Notes under the pieces: generated by a model
Databases searched by the model: none
What the model was told of the DNA's origin: nothing
The model's input: only the letters and a program-made list of their open reading frames with translations
Assembly: GCF_902806685.2 (NCBI RefSeq)
Contig: NC_048560.1
Span: 474,492-538,491 of the forward strand
DNA: 64,000 nt
Source: Maniola hyperantus
Lineage: Eukaryota > Arthropoda > Insecta > Lepidoptera > Nymphalidae
Direction of reading: 5' to 3'
Program-made: the position numbers and the translations under genes
In this document: piece by piece, positions 41,925-53,269 of the stretch
Layout of the letters: each line of letters begins with the position of its first letter
How positions within the stretch are numbered: position 1 is the stretch's first letter

Positions 41925-42212
41925 AAACCGGTCAAGTGCGAGTCAGATTCACGCTCCGAGGGAGTTCCGTACTTGAGTATTTTTTCAACATTTTGCATGA
42001 TAAATCGAAAACTATTATGCATAAAAATAAACAAAATCTGATTTAGAATGTGCGTTTTCCTTTACTTGTGCTCTAAGACCTACCTACCTGCCAAATTTCA
42101 TGAATCTAGGTCAACGGGAAGTACCCTATAGGTTTGCTTGACAGACAGACAACGAAGTGATCCTATAAGGTTTCCTGTTTTCCTTTTGAGGTAAGGAACT
42201 CTAAAAATATAT
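41925..42212 (+). repeat. Repeat family F, longest copy
   Basis: AAAAAACCGGTCAAGTGCGAGTC start, GGGAGTTCCGTACTTGAG, CCAAATTTCATGAATCTAGG, GACAGACAGACAACGAAGTG, and end TTTTGAGGTAAGGAACTCT. Shows that the CAAGTGCGAG and GGTTCCG parts seen separately elsewhere belong together. Confidence 0.65.
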
Positions 42213-42435
42213 TTGTATGTTACTTGTTGTGAAATGGTAACATATTCGTCTATAACTATTAACTTGACTAAGACCTAATTTGTTTATCTTAAATACCTAT
42301 TTTGACTTATTTATTTACTAGTTGACCCGCCCCGACGTCACCCAGTTAAGTTTACCTATTCCATATAGTAATATGTGTTATGAAATGACGTGTTATATTA
42401 TAATACATACAAACCTTTCTTGTGACATATTCTGA

Positions 42436-42656
42436 ACTTATGCTCGCGACTTCGTCCGTGTGGACTACACAAATTTCAAATCCCTATTTCATCGCCTTAG
42501 GGGTTGAATTTTCAAAAATCCTTTCTTAGCTAATGCCTACGTTATAATAGCTATCTGCATGCCAAATTTCAGCCTGATCCGTTCAGTAGTTTGAGCTGTT
42601 CATTGATATATCAGTCAGTCAGTCAGTCAGTCACCTTTTCCTTTTATATATTTAGA
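42436..42656 (-). mobile_element. Helitron-like element, family B
   Basis: CTTATGCTCGCGACTTCGTCCG to CAGTCAGTCAGTCACC..TTTTATATATTTAGA; the terminal CTAG is mutated to CTGA. Confidence 0.7.
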
Positions 42657-42949
42657 TTGAATTGCATTGAGTTAAGGCACTAATTTTTTTTGCCAAAATC
42701 GAACCTGTTACCCTAACCCTATTAGGGTTACAAGTGAAAAGTCAACTGTTTAAGTACTAATTCCATCTTCCAGCTCGGAAACTATTCATCATATTGTCTT
42801 TACAACTTTTTCATGAGACCTAGGCACTGGATGATACAGGCTTTGTAATGAAAAAAGAATTGCCAAAAACTGACATTGATAAACATGAAACTTAAAAAAA
42901 GAAAAAATATTAGCCATGTTAATTATGACTATTATTCCCTGAAGTGAAA

Positions 42950-43055
42950 AGCTTGTGCTAGCAGTAGGCACGACAAAAATGCAACGGGTGGGGTTTGAAC
43001 TGGCAACCTTTCGGAATTCAGTCCGCTCCTTAATCGTTGAGCTATTGAGGCTCTA
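42950..43055 (-). mobile_element. tRNA-like SINE head, family J
   Basis: GGGGTTTGAACTGGCAACC and GTTGAGCTATTGAGGCT on plus; same family as 18003-18118. Confidence 0.5.
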
Positions 43056-43536
43056 AAACATTGCCTGTCATGAATGATCCCTGTTGTTTTTGGGATAAAA
43101 ACGGTCCTATATAATGACCCAGAGTATTAGCTATAGGCAATATGAATGCTAAGTTGTATTAAAATCAGTTCAGTAGCTTCAGCATGAGGCGTGCACAGAA
43201 CAGACATAAAATAAAAATAAACTAAAATTTTTCAAAATAAATTTCACTAGCTACACAAATTTCAAGCCCTATTTCACCCCGTTAGGTTAGGGTTAGGCAG
43301 AGCAGAATCCGAGGTAGTTCCAACGGTATTCTGAAAACCTTATCTGAAAACCTAGATAATCCATTTATGAGACACTGGGTTGGTTTGCACATGCACTCTC
43401 AGTGTCTCATGGGTGGTAGATTCCTAGACAAATAAAATGGTTCATAAAACAGCCTACTTACTGACATAGTCATTAGCAATTAATTTTATCACTAACAAAA
43501 TGGATGTAATATCTGAAATAAAGAGGATTATTATTA

Positions 43537-43753
43537 TCCATACTAATATTATAAATGCGAAAGTGTGTCTGTCTGTCTGTCTGCTAGCCTTTCACGGCCC
43601 ATCCGTTCAACCGATTTTGACGAATTTTGGTGTAGAGATACCTTGGATCTCGGGGAAGGACATAGGCTACTTTTTATCCCGGAAAATCAAAGAGTTTCTA
43701 TGGGATTTTCAAAAACCTAAATCCACGCGGACGAAGTCGCGGGCATCATCTAG
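43537..43753 (+). mobile_element. Helitron-like element, family A, complete
   Basis: Starts TCCATACTAATATTATAAATGCG, has the GTCT microsatellite, ends CGCGGACGAAGTCGCGGGCATCATCTAG|T; 217 bp. The best-preserved family-A copy here. Confidence 0.75.
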
Positions 43754-44280
43754 TTATTATATATAATTTGATACTGGTGCTGAATCTGTTGTTTTTTGGT
43801 TAACTAAATTTAGACTATCTGCACCCTTTTCTTTTTAATATTGCTAAAAAAGGACGGAACATGAATTTTACATTTAAAGATTCTAAATTCTAGTGCACGC
43901 TACAAATTTAAACGATACGCTCGCTACTGGCAGCTAAAGTCACGAGGTTTGACAGCTTTAAATTAAACTTAAAACTGTCAAACTATGTCTGTCCTTTTCA
44001 TATTATATTAGTAAGAAGAAGAGGATGCGAATGCTCTAAAATTTAGTTACAGACTTCAGTTCAATTCAGTTGAACAATATAGATCACTGATTGCGGGACA
44101 TGAAGAATATCAGAAAGTTCAATCTCGAACCTTAAATACAGGTGATTTCACAACAAAAGGGCTAACGATGCATTACACCCGATGGGCGAAGGTTCGTAAA
44201 ACATAATGGGAGCTATTTAGACGGTCGTATATCAATGTTTGAATGATATACTCGACATGGATAGTTACTGGTCATAGGAG

Positions 44281-44545
44281 AAAGAAAAGAAAGAAAGAAG
44301 AAAGAAAATGCATTTATTTGTTGTTGGTGTCACAGATAAAAACAAAGCACAAATGTAACATTTTCTTCTGTGACACCACCCCAAATGGGTGAACACTGTA
44401 CAGCTCAGCATAATGTCCTGCATCATATGCGTTAACACACATAAAATGTAGCACGCTGATTTTCAGCTGTGACCCGGGTGACGTCACAGTTACAACCGTA
44501 AATTGTCCCCTAAATCTAGGAGCAATCCTAGATTTAGGGGACATT
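44281..44545 (-). pseudogene. LINE 3' UTR fragment with (CTTT)n tail
   Basis: The GAAA-rich run at 44281-44308 is the minus-strand tail. GATTTTCAGCTGTGACCCGGGTGACG resembles the 3' UTR block of the LINE at 56222. It begins at a perfect hairpin (44504-44543). Confidence 0.6.
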
Positions 44546-45227
44546 AGATAACAAGGTAGTAGATGTACAGAAATACTAGTTGTTAATTGTGTCTACTAGA
44601 TGTGGATGTGGCATGCGCGTTTAGGTGGTACAATAATTACAGCGCAACAGACACACTTATCAAGCAAACTAAACAAAAACAAAACTTATACAAATAGCTA
44701 CTAACAAACAAAAAAGGTTTATTTACTACTAACACCTAACATATTACTTACTAACTTATCTGGGTACTTAATTTATTTTTTACTGTGGGTATACTGTCAC
44801 AGAAGATATCTCTAACATATCTGTGGCAATTTGCAAGAAATTGCATTCTAATATTTTTTTATTTTTTTAAATAGAGATAGCGAGCAAACGTGCAGGCCGG
44901 TCACCTGATGTTAAGTGATTACCGCCGCACATGAATATTTGCAGCACCAGAGGTACCGCCGATGCGTTGCCGGCCTTTTAGGGATATGTAGAGATTATAT
45001 CCTTGCTCAGTGGTTCTGTGGCCTATCCATCTCCTAGGCGTATTTATCACACCATCATGATTGTACCGCATGTCCATTGTCACTTAGCCACGTGTCAGTG
45101 CATCAGCCAATGGGCTCGGAGTGGAGTTCGCCCCCCAACGTGCGCGTGAGTCATGCATACCGGCGTACGCTGTCTCATGTCATGTGTAACGGAGAGTACC
45201 TGTGTCGCTGACCAATAACACTCTACT
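44546..45227. other. No gene seen
   Basis: Low-copy-looking sequence; AT-rich to 44870, then a GC-richer stretch (44880-45225) with CCGGTCACCTGATGTTAAGTG, resembling the 3' region of yet another LINE. No supportable call. Confidence 0.35.
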
Positions 45228-45487
45228 GTACCCGTACTACAAGATTTTACGTCTCACCAAACCAAACCAAATTCGATAGTCGAAATACTTCCGCGTTACA
45301 GTAAACTGGATCTTAAATGCCTTGTTTTAAAGCTCAAGTTTGTCTACACTTCTACAGCCAGAGCTCCAAGCGGAAACATTTGACTTCAATTCAAGGCTGT
45401 TTAGGTCCATTTTACTGTAACGCGGAAGTATTTCGACTCTCGAATTTGGTTTGGTTTGGTGAGACGTAAAATCTTGTACTACGGGTA
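45228..45487. mobile_element. MITE with ~85-bp terminal inverted repeats
   Basis: GTACCCGTACTACAAGATTT...CGCGTTACAGTAAA at the left is inverted almost perfectly at the right (TTTACTGTAACGCGG...AAATCTTGTACTACGGGTAC, with A/T variants). Loop ~85 bp. Confidence 0.8.
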
Positions 45488-45503
45488 CTGACGTTCTAAC
45501 ATA

Positions 45504-45697
45504 TCTCTATATATAAAAATGAATCGCTGAATGTGTTGCTGATCGCAAATCTCGAGAACAGCTGAACCGATTTCGCTAATTCTTTTTTCATAATATTCCT
45601 TGAAGTACGGGGATGGTTCTTACGGAGAGAAAAATTTAAAAAAATATTCATGAAAAAGAATCGAGTGTTAGGCGGTACGAAGTTCGCCGGGCAGCTA
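45504..45697 (+). mobile_element. Helitron-like element, family H
   Basis: TCTCTATATATAAAAATG start, GAACCGATTTCGCTAATTC, GGATGGTTCTTACGGAGAG, end TTCGCCGGGCAGCTAG|T. A different sequence with the same terminal grammar as families A-C. Confidence 0.65.
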
Positions 45698-45701
45698 GTT
45701 A

Positions 45702-45999
45702 TCCATACTAATACTTAATATTAAAATGGGAAAGTATATCAGTCTGCTAGCTTTTCACAGCCCAACAGTTCAACAGATTTTTATGAAACTTGGTACAGAC
45801 TACAGAGGTAACCTACCCCGTGACTTCGTCCGCGTGAATTTAGGTTTTTGAAATCCCGTGGAAACAAAAAGTAGCCTATGTTACTCGTCTTTAGCTATAT
45901 CTATGCCAAAAATCGCGTCGATCCGTTGCGTTGCTCCGTTGCGACGTGATTGAAGGACAAACAAACAAACAAACACACTCGCATTTATAACACGGGTAG
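45702..45999. mobile_element. Two joined Helitron-like pieces, A (+) then C (-)
   Basis: 45702-45815 starts TCCATACTAATA directly after the preceding CTAG|TTA. 45816-45999 is a family-C piece in reverse (GTGACTTCGTCCGCGTG to CATTTATAACACGGGTA). A chimera or a nested insertion with lost ends. Confidence 0.6.
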
Positions 46000-46326
46000 G
46001 CATACAGTGATGAACCGGCCGTAACTATTTCGTTTAATTTAGTTTACATTAAACTTTCAAGATCTTGCAATTGTTTATCTATCGTAATTCGCACTGTCAT
46101 AATAATTCATATTACAAGTCTAAATACCCTCTTACACAAATTGCTAGAAAATAGCGCTTGGCAATACTAATAACTGTGTTATAATAATACTCGTAAATAT
46201 AATAACTGTGTGTATAATAATACTCGTAAATATATAATAACGAAGGACGGAAATCCTGTTATAGAATAAGCGACGTGGGTAGGAGATTCTTGCTAAATGA
46301 ATTATCAAGATAAATTTTATACTTAT

Positions 46327-46525
46327 CTATCTGTAATATTATAAATGTGAAAGTGTGGATGTTCGAATGTTTGTTACTCAATCACGCAAAAACAGCTGAA
46401 CGGATTTGGATGAAATTTGGAATGGAAATAGATTATACCCTGAATTAACACATTGCCTACTTTTTATCCTGAAAAATCAAAGAGTTCCCGCGGGATTTTA
46501 AAAAATGAAAATCCATGCGGATCTG
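46327..46525 (+). mobile_element. Helitron-like element, variant A, 3' end lost
   Basis: ATCTGTAATATTATAAATGTGAAAGTG, CAGCTGAACGGATTTGGATG, GAGTTCCCGCGGGATTTTA. It is followed by a reversed LINE tail (46535-46610; AGAACCAGCAAGAAACTCGG). Confidence 0.6.
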
Positions 46526-46921
46526 CATCTACCACTGGTTCGGGATGCCTTTTCTACCGAGAAGAACCAGCAAGAAACTCGGCGATTGCTCTTTTCAAGT
46601 GATCAATGATTCATATTGATAAACGCCCGGAATCGAACCCCATGATCCCACGTCGATCCAAGGCCGCCGCTTCTGAAACTTTACCTAGTTGATCAAAAAA
46701 CAATACCATAACAATATTTGAAGCACACATCGTCCAATAAATCTGTGAACTGTTGCGTGACATTCGAGTATTGACCCATTTCTGATATTAGAGGTAGCGG
46801 ATAGATGGATAGACAAATACATATAAACTGTATACACGCCATGTGTATGTACACGTTTCCAATGTCGCACGGATGGAATTTCAGGAAGTCATTTCTTCGT
46901 TATAAATCTTTTTTATATCAG

Positions 46922-47150
46922 TACCCTTATTATAAATGCGAAAGTGTGTTTGTTTATTGGTTTATTGGTTTGTTGGTTTGTCCTTTAATCACGTCGCAAC
47001 GGTGCAACGGATTGACGTGATTTTTGCAAGGGTATAGATAAAGACCTGGAGAGTGACACATAGGTTACTTTTATCCCGGAAAATTAAAGAGTTAACACGG
47101 GATTTTTAAAAATCTAATTCCACGCGGACGAAGTCGCGGGCATCAGCTAG
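46922..47150 (+). mobile_element. Helitron-like element, family C, complete
   Basis: TACCCTTATTATAAATGCG to CGCGGACGAAGTCGCGGGCATCAGCTAG|T; 229 bp. Confidence 0.75.
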
Positions 47151-47160
47151 TGACACATAA

Positions 47161-47465
47161 AAGCTGTGATAGCCTAATGGTTAGGACGTCCGGCATCTGA
47201 TCGGAGGTCGGGGGTTCGATCCCGAGCACGCACCTTTAACTTTTCCGAGTTATGTGCGTTTTAATTAATTAATTAAATATATTGCTGTAACGGTGAAGGG
47301 AAACATCGTGAGAAAACCTGCATGCCTGAGAGATTCCCATAATGATCTCAAGGGTGTGTGAAGTCTGCCAATCCGCACCTGACCAGTGTGGTGGATTAAA
47401 GCCTAAACTCTTCTCATTCTGAGAGGAGACCTACGTCTAGCGATGCGATGGGTTGAGATGACAGG
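47161..47465 (+). mobile_element. tRNA-derived SINE, family D
   Basis: AGCTGTGATAGCCTAATGG, GGGGGTTCGATCCCGAGCAC, GTGAGAAAACCTGCATGCC, ending GCGATGGGTTGAGATGAC. Near full length. Confidence 0.8.
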
Positions 47466-47624
47466 TTACGACGATACGACAAAATAGTCGTCCCGTGTAA
47501 ACATGTGAAGTGGGAACTGAGGTATGATGTCTTATTTTAGCTTCACATTTGCTACCATTTGTCTTATTAATGGCACACGCTTGATGCCTGTCCGTCTCAC
47601 GACGTGGGTAGGTATACGCTTTTG

Positions 47625-47970
47625 CTATCTAGTACGTGACAGGTCCAGATGGCAATCGGGGTGGGGACGCCCCGCTTACCGCACAGCCCCCGCGCTAACC
47701 CGGTCCGGGCGAAAATTGAAAATTGAAACTGATTTTTAGTTCACGACCACAATTTTTTTTTGTGTGATGTAACCACAAATTAACGGTTTTCAGATTTTTC
47801 CCCGAAAGTCAGCTATAAGACCTACCTACCTGCCAAATCGCATGATTCTAGGTCAACGGGAATTATCCTGTAGGTTTCTTGACAGACCGACAGACAAAGA
47901 GACAGACAGACAACAAAGTGATCCTATAAGGGTTCCGTCTTTCCTTTTGAGGTACGGAACCCTGAAAATA
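47625..47970 (+). repeat. GC-rich SINE-like fragment followed by repeat family F
   Basis: 47630-47730 has ACGTGACAGGTCCAGATGGCAATCGGGG. 47755-47970 is family F (CGCATGATTCTAGGTCAACGG, AAGTGATCCTATAAGGGTTCCG, TTTTGAGGTACGGAACCCT). To 48480 there is a short RTE-like 3' piece (48177-48230) and otherwise nothing. Confidence 0.55.
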
Positions 47971-48686
47971 CCCGGCTAAGTTTGTTGTGGGCTCTTGTCA
48001 GACTGGGGCGCGTTTGGAACCCTTGTAGCTTTAGTTCTAAGTACGTAATTAATTATCACCACTATATCGTCTTACAAATTAACAATTTTGACCATCAGTA
48101 AGCGTAACATGTTACCTATTCTGAATAAATAATTTGACTTTAACTTTGCTATAGGTACCTAGTAGTTTTATTTTCATCATCATCATCAGCCTGTGGACGT
48201 CCACTGTTGGACATAGGCCTTCCCTAAAGAGCGAAGAGTTTTATTTTACTTGCGAATATTATTACTACTTTTGGAAGTTGGATACGAACCAATAGGGAAC
48301 GCATTATGATGAAATTAACGGACCTAATACACGAATTTGGGTTGATTAAACTTGTCAGTAAGTAATTACATTTTTGACAGCCAATTTGTTAAGTTAGCAT
48401 TTTAATGATGCTAATATCAATTCAGGTGACCCACTTCTCCCAAATTGAATTGAAATTAGCGTTTCACGCGATCGACGTTCATTGTCTGGTGGGAGGCTTC
48501 GGCCGTGGCTAGTTACCATCCTACCGGCAAAGCCGTGCCGCCAAGTTCCGTGTTCCGATACGATGCCGTGTAGAAAATAATGTACATCGGCCTTTAGAAT
48601 GACATTTCGACTTTGTAGAGCGTTGTCTCTGTGATTCATGACGTAGGTATATTATGACGTTTTGTCGGCCTCCACGACAGAGACAA

Positions 48687-48837
48687 AAGAGCAACCGCCG
48701 AGTTTCTTGCTGGTTCTTCTCGGTAAGAACGGCATTCCGAACCAGTGGTAAATTAAACTACCTGACGATTCAAAAGCACTTGTAAAAGTTTACTTGAATA
48801 AAAAATATAGGTGTTCTATTCTATTCTAGACAATGCT
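48687..48837 (+). pseudogene. LINE 3' tail inside MITE-K
   Basis: AAGAGCAACCGCCGAGTTTC, AACCAGTGGTAAATTAAAC, TGACGATTCAAAAGCACTTG and TTGAATAAAAAATA, then a TTCTA repeat tail. Same family as 60840-60940 and 63815-63890. Confidence 0.7.
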
Positions 48838-48885
48838 CTACAAATCCGCTATCTCCTTCTAAAGTTACCGGGCGAGTTTTCACCC

Positions 48886-49138
48886 CTATGTCGTCAACAT
48901 TCCATCTTCGCGCACGAAACGCTTTGCGTCATCATTCCTTATACGCATGGCTAGGGTCTGGAATACTCTTCCTAGATCAGTGTTTCCTGTCAATTATAAT
49001 CCGGGTATCTTTAAAACAAGAGTGAATAGGCACCTTCTAGGCAAACGCGTCCCATCTTAGGCCATATCATCACTTTCCATCAGGTGTGATCGTGGTCAAG
49101 CGTGCGCCTATAATGAATAAAAAAAAAAAAAAAAAAAG
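48886..49138 (+). pseudogene. Non-LTR retrotransposon C terminus with poly(A)
   Basis: The frame near 48910 encodes FASSFLIRMARVWNTLPRSV, then FPVNYNPGIFKTRVNRHLLG and KRVPS before TAG. An ~85-bp 3' UTR and an A18 run at about 49119-49138 follow. Strongly 5' truncated. Confidence 0.75.
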
Positions 49139-49560
49139 TTTGTACATTATTTTCTTTCGCGTACTGTACCATCAGTGGCGTGCACAGTGTTTGAAGCCAG
49201 GGTAAGCATTAGTTAGGTAGGAACCTATTTACTGGCAGATCATAATGAAAAATGTGCATTGAGCCATTACAACTGGGGCAAGCAGTGCATTTATGCCTCT
49301 ATGACCTGCACGCCACTGTGTACCATGCTTGGAGATAAATAGCTCAATCAGTCATACAGCTCAATCACTCATAGCTAATAGCATACACTTTTAAACTGAT
49401 TGGTATCGTGACCCAAATCCAATGGCGTATATCAAATGATTAGGCAACTCAAACAAGATTGCCCCAATTGGGGCTGGATTTTAGGCTATATGTCATCGGA
49501 AAACGATAATCCAAGTATGGCTTTTTAATTTTACCGGAAGTGATATGAAATACTAACAGC

Positions 49561-49684
49561 CGTACTCAGAGTCGCTTAATGGTTACTTAAATTTAATTAA
49601 AACGAGACAGAGCTATTATCTCTCACATCAATCTGTCTCGTTTTAACTCAATCTTAAGTAACGATTAGCGACTCTGAGTACGGC
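49561..49684. mobile_element. MITE with ~30-bp terminal inverted repeats
   Basis: CCGTACTCAGAGTCGCTTAATGG pairs with CGATTAGCGACTCTGAGTACGG. An inner pair is AAAACGAGACAGA / TCTGTCTCGTTTT. 49169-49560 between elements holds no gene. Confidence 0.8.
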
Positions 49685-49756
49685 GGTGTTTCTAATCTAA
49701 AAGAGCGTTGATTTGTTCCGGTCCAGTAGTGCGCGAAACTGCAATTATCTACTTAC

Positions 49757-50220
49757 TAGCTTATGCTCGCGACTTCGTCCGCGTGGACTACACAAATTTC
49801 AAACCCCTGTTTTACCCCCTTAGGGGTAGAATTTTCAAAAATCCTTTCTTAGCTTGATGTCTACGCCATAATAGCTATCTGTATGCAAGATTTCAGCCCG
49901 ATCCGTCCAGTGGTTTGAGCTGTGCGTTGATAGATCAGTCAGTCAGTAAAATAGGCATTTGAAATTTGTGATATTCACGCGGACGAAGTCGTGAGCATAA
50001 GCTAGTTTATAATAATAACTAGCTTATGCTCGCGACTTCGTCCGCGTGGACTACACAAATTTGAAACCCCTATTTCAACCCCTTAGGAGCTAAATTTTTT
50101 AAAACTCAACCCCTAAGGTACACCTTAGGGGTTGAGTTTTAAAAAAATAAATAAATTTGGGGTAATAGGGGTTGGAAATTTGTGTAGTCCACGCGGACGA
50201 AGTCGCGAGCATAAGCTAGT
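49757..50220. mobile_element. Cluster of four family-B ends arranged as two foldbacks
   Basis: 49757-49947 (reverse) abuts 49948-50006 (forward 3' end). 50019-50119 (reverse) abuts 50122-50219 (forward 3' end). Each pair presents CTAG ends outward, and the second is almost perfectly palindromic. Confidence 0.7.
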
Positions 50221-50701
50221 CCTTTTAGATATTAAGATTTGAGAAAAGATTCATGCTCAGTAGTGGGCCGGCGATGAGTTGGAGATGTTACAACTTCCGA
50301 GTAAGCTCGCCCTGGCTTTAGTAACTCGTCTAATGTGTAACATTTTGACTCACGGTCTTTCGAATCGCATTCCGCCTCTCATACCTCTGAGCTATTCAGG
50401 TTAATTTGCTTCCACAACAAATACTAGTCAATTAATCATGCCGGTCAAAATACCCGTGGCCGAGTGACGCGGGGGCGGGCGGTGTCAAAAATGACGAATC
50501 TGCCTTTTGTTGCCCGCCCAAGAATTACAACAGTGGTACTTAGGTATAATAGAATTTTATTTGTATAGGCTAAGACAGACAAAGCATGAAGGCAGCGAGG
50601 CGCCACGACTGCCACGGCAAACGCGGTGGTAACTATCATCATCATCATCATCATCAACGGATAGATGTCCACTGCCAGACATTGGTCTTTTGTAGGGACT
50701 T

Positions 50702-51000
50702 CTATAGCTTTTCACGGCTCAACAGTTTAACCGATTTTGATGAAATTTGGTACAAAGTTAGCTTACATCCCGGGGGAAGGATGTACCTAAATCCTCGCGG
50801 ACGTAGTCGCGGGCATCATCTAGTGTTAGATAAAGACTAGCTCATGCCCGCGACTTCGTCCGCGTGGACTACGTAAATTTCACCCCCTTAGGGGTTGAAT
50901 TTTCAAAAATCGTTTCTTAGCGGATGCCTAGGTACGTCATAATAGCTATCTGCATACCAAATTTCAGCCCGATCCGTCAAGTAGTTTAAGCTGTGCATTC
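50702..51000. mobile_element. Helitron-like family A (+) and family B (-) pieces
   Basis: 50702-50823: TTTTCACGGCTCAACAG to GACGTAGTCGCGGGCATCATCTAG|T. 50836-51000: CTAGCTCATGCCCGCGACTTCG to GCATACCAAATTTCAGCCCG. 50221-50700 has a degenerate tRNA-like head (50340-50400) and an (ATC)n run at 50638-50660. Confidence 0.6.
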
Positions 51001-51240
51001 TGCTCTGTGTGCGCTGTGCTCTGTCAAGTAATTCAGTTAAAGATACCCAACTTCTCTTCAATCTAATTCGGAATCAAGAGCACAGTATAAATCATGGTAA
51101 CAGCGCATAACTGTCACACTGCGAGATACATGGCGGCCCTTCTGCGTAATTATTTACACTGGGGAGCATTTTCGCGACGTGGACTTCATGAATGAAGTAC
51201 GATAAGACGCGTGGAAATGGTGAACTTGTGATTTTATTAA

Positions 51241-51457
51241 TCTAAATGTATAAAAGGAAAAGGTGACTGACTGACTGATCTATCAACGCACAGCTGAAAC
51301 TACTGGACGGATTGGGCTGAATTTTGGCATGCAGATAGCTATTATGATGTTGACATCCGCTAAGAAAGGATTTGTGAAAATGCAACCCAGAAGGGGGGTG
51401 TAATAGCTGTTTGAAATTTGTGCAGTCCACGCGGACGAAGTCGCGAGCATAAGCTAG
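51241..51457 (+). mobile_element. Helitron-like element, family B, complete
   Basis: TCTAAATGTATAAAAGG to CGCGGACGAAGTCGCGAGCATAAGCTAG|T; 217 bp. Confidence 0.75.
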
Positions 51458-51773
51458 TAAACTATATTTGCCGCACCGCGTCACGTCGCGTCTAACCGTT
51501 ACACGTGTAACCGTAACCTATCGAATTCATAATTACGAATGTAGTTCACGTACGTATCGCACCATCTTCGCTATCCGCTAATTGGGGAAGCAATTACCCT
51601 AATTACCCGCTCTGCCGGAACATTTTGCAGTTTCATCTACCATTCACCTATCTCTAATATGATCTATCAATATCGATAACTAGTACGAGTACGATTCACT
51701 ATACAGGATGTAACCCGAACACTGGCAAAAACGAAGACGGAAAACGTGAAAAAAATTATCGATTATAACATAT

Positions 51774-52173
51774 AATCAACGCACAGCTCAAACTACTGGA
51801 CAGATCGGGCTGAAATTTGGCATGCAGATAGCTATTATGATAGAGACATCCGCTAAGAAAGGATTTTTAAAAATTCAACCCCTAAGGGGGTAAAATAAGG
51901 GTTCGAAATTTGTGTAGTCCACGCGGACGATGCCGCGGGCATAACCTAGTATTATATAAAACGAAAAGGCGACTGAATGACTGACTGATCTATCAACGCA
52001 CAGCTCAAACTACTAGACATATCGGGCTGAAATTTGGCATGCAAATAGCTATTATGATGGAGGCGTCCGCTAAGAAAGGATTTTTAAAAATTCAACCCCT
52101 AAGGGGGTAAAATAAGGGTCAGTCGAAAATTGTGTACCTAGTCCACGCGGACGATGTCGCGGGCATACGCTAG
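51774..52173 (+). mobile_element. Two head-to-tail family-B copies
   Basis: The first (51774-51950) is 5' truncated and ends ATGCCGCGGGCATAACCTAG|T. The second starts one base later and ends GATGTCGCGGGCATACGCTAG|T. They share private variants (GATGG/GATAGAGGCGTCC region, GATG.CGCGGGCATA), so they are closely related copies. Confidence 0.7.
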
Positions 52174-52388
52174 TAAATCAATAAAAATTACAAACAAGAA
52201 CGAAATAATTTTTCGTAAATGTGTGAAAAAATGCGCTGAGAGGTAATTCCGCCAACGATAAATCAACTGTTGACATTGTTGGCGATGACAGCTGGTGACT
52301 GATGCGTCGGGGAGTCTACGCGGGGGTAGGGAGTTCTATTTTTGCTAGGCCAATTTTTTTCGAATTTAATTACAGCAGTGGTGAAGCG

Positions 52389-52680
52389 GTGATAGCCTAG
52401 TGGTTAAGACGTCGGTTAATTCGGGAGGTCGGGGTTTCTATCCCGGGCACTCACCTCTTAGCTTTTTAGAGTTTTATGCAAATAAATATATCACTTGCTT
52501 TAACGGCGAAGAAAAACATCGTGAGGAAACCTACATGCTTGAGACTTGAGAGTTCTTCGTAGTTATGTTATGATCATAGGTATCTGAAGTCTGCCAATCT
52601 GTACTGCGCCAGCGTAACGGACTATGGCCTAAGACCCGATCTCAGTAGTGGGCCAGCGATGGGTTGATCATGATTCATGA
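52389..52680 (+). mobile_element. tRNA-derived SINE, family D
   Basis: GGTGATAGCCTAGTGGTTAAGACG, TTTCTATCCCGGGCACTC (mutated B box), GTGAGGAAACCTACATGC, tail GGGTTGATCATGATTCATGATG. 52681-53140 holds only AT-rich relics. Confidence 0.75.
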
Positions 52681-53269
52681 TGAATTTTATTAGCAAATAT
52701 TTGCAAGAAATGATGATATTATTTTGCTGACGATGATACTAATATCATAAAGAGCTAAATTTTTTTTTGTTGGAAGTAATCTCTGGAACTACTGTACCGA
52801 TTTTGAAAATTCTTTCACCAATAGAAAGCTACATTATTCCTGTGATAGGCTATATTTTTATTTAAATAGAGATCCCGACAAAAAAATTGTAATAAGATAC
52901 CCGAGTGAAACCAGGGCGGGTCGCTAGTGAATATATAAACTAACTACCCTACAAAAGTTTAATTACAATTCTACAGGATGCAAACCCCAAAGGCTCTGCG
53001 AAATCCATTCGCCGACGAAGTTCAAAGTTAAATAAAATAACCGTGCGGTCTCGGTTTAACTGGTTTATTTTGAGTTAAAAGCGGTTTATTTAACTTTATT
53101 TGCTGTTTCTCTTCAGTGTCCTTTAAGATAAAAGTAATTATTACTTACTAGCTGATGCCCGCGACTTCGTACGCGTGGGTCCCGTTGGCACCCTTCGGGT
53201 ACGGAACCCTAAAATTCAAACTTAGAACCTTAATAAATCTACAGTATGTTCTGCTACGACAGAGAGGTC

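Larger units (their letters stand above)
48572..49168. mobile_element. MITE-K copy interrupted by two LINE tails
   Basis: The MITE pieces are 48572-48686 (AATAATGTACATCGGCC to GACAGAGACAA), 48838-48880 (AGACAATGCTCTAC) and 49139-49168 (TTGTACATTATTTTCTTTCG to GTACTGTAC). AGACAA at 48681-48686 and 48838-48843 is the target duplication of the first insert. 48484-48571 is a SINE-E fragment. Confidence 0.75.
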
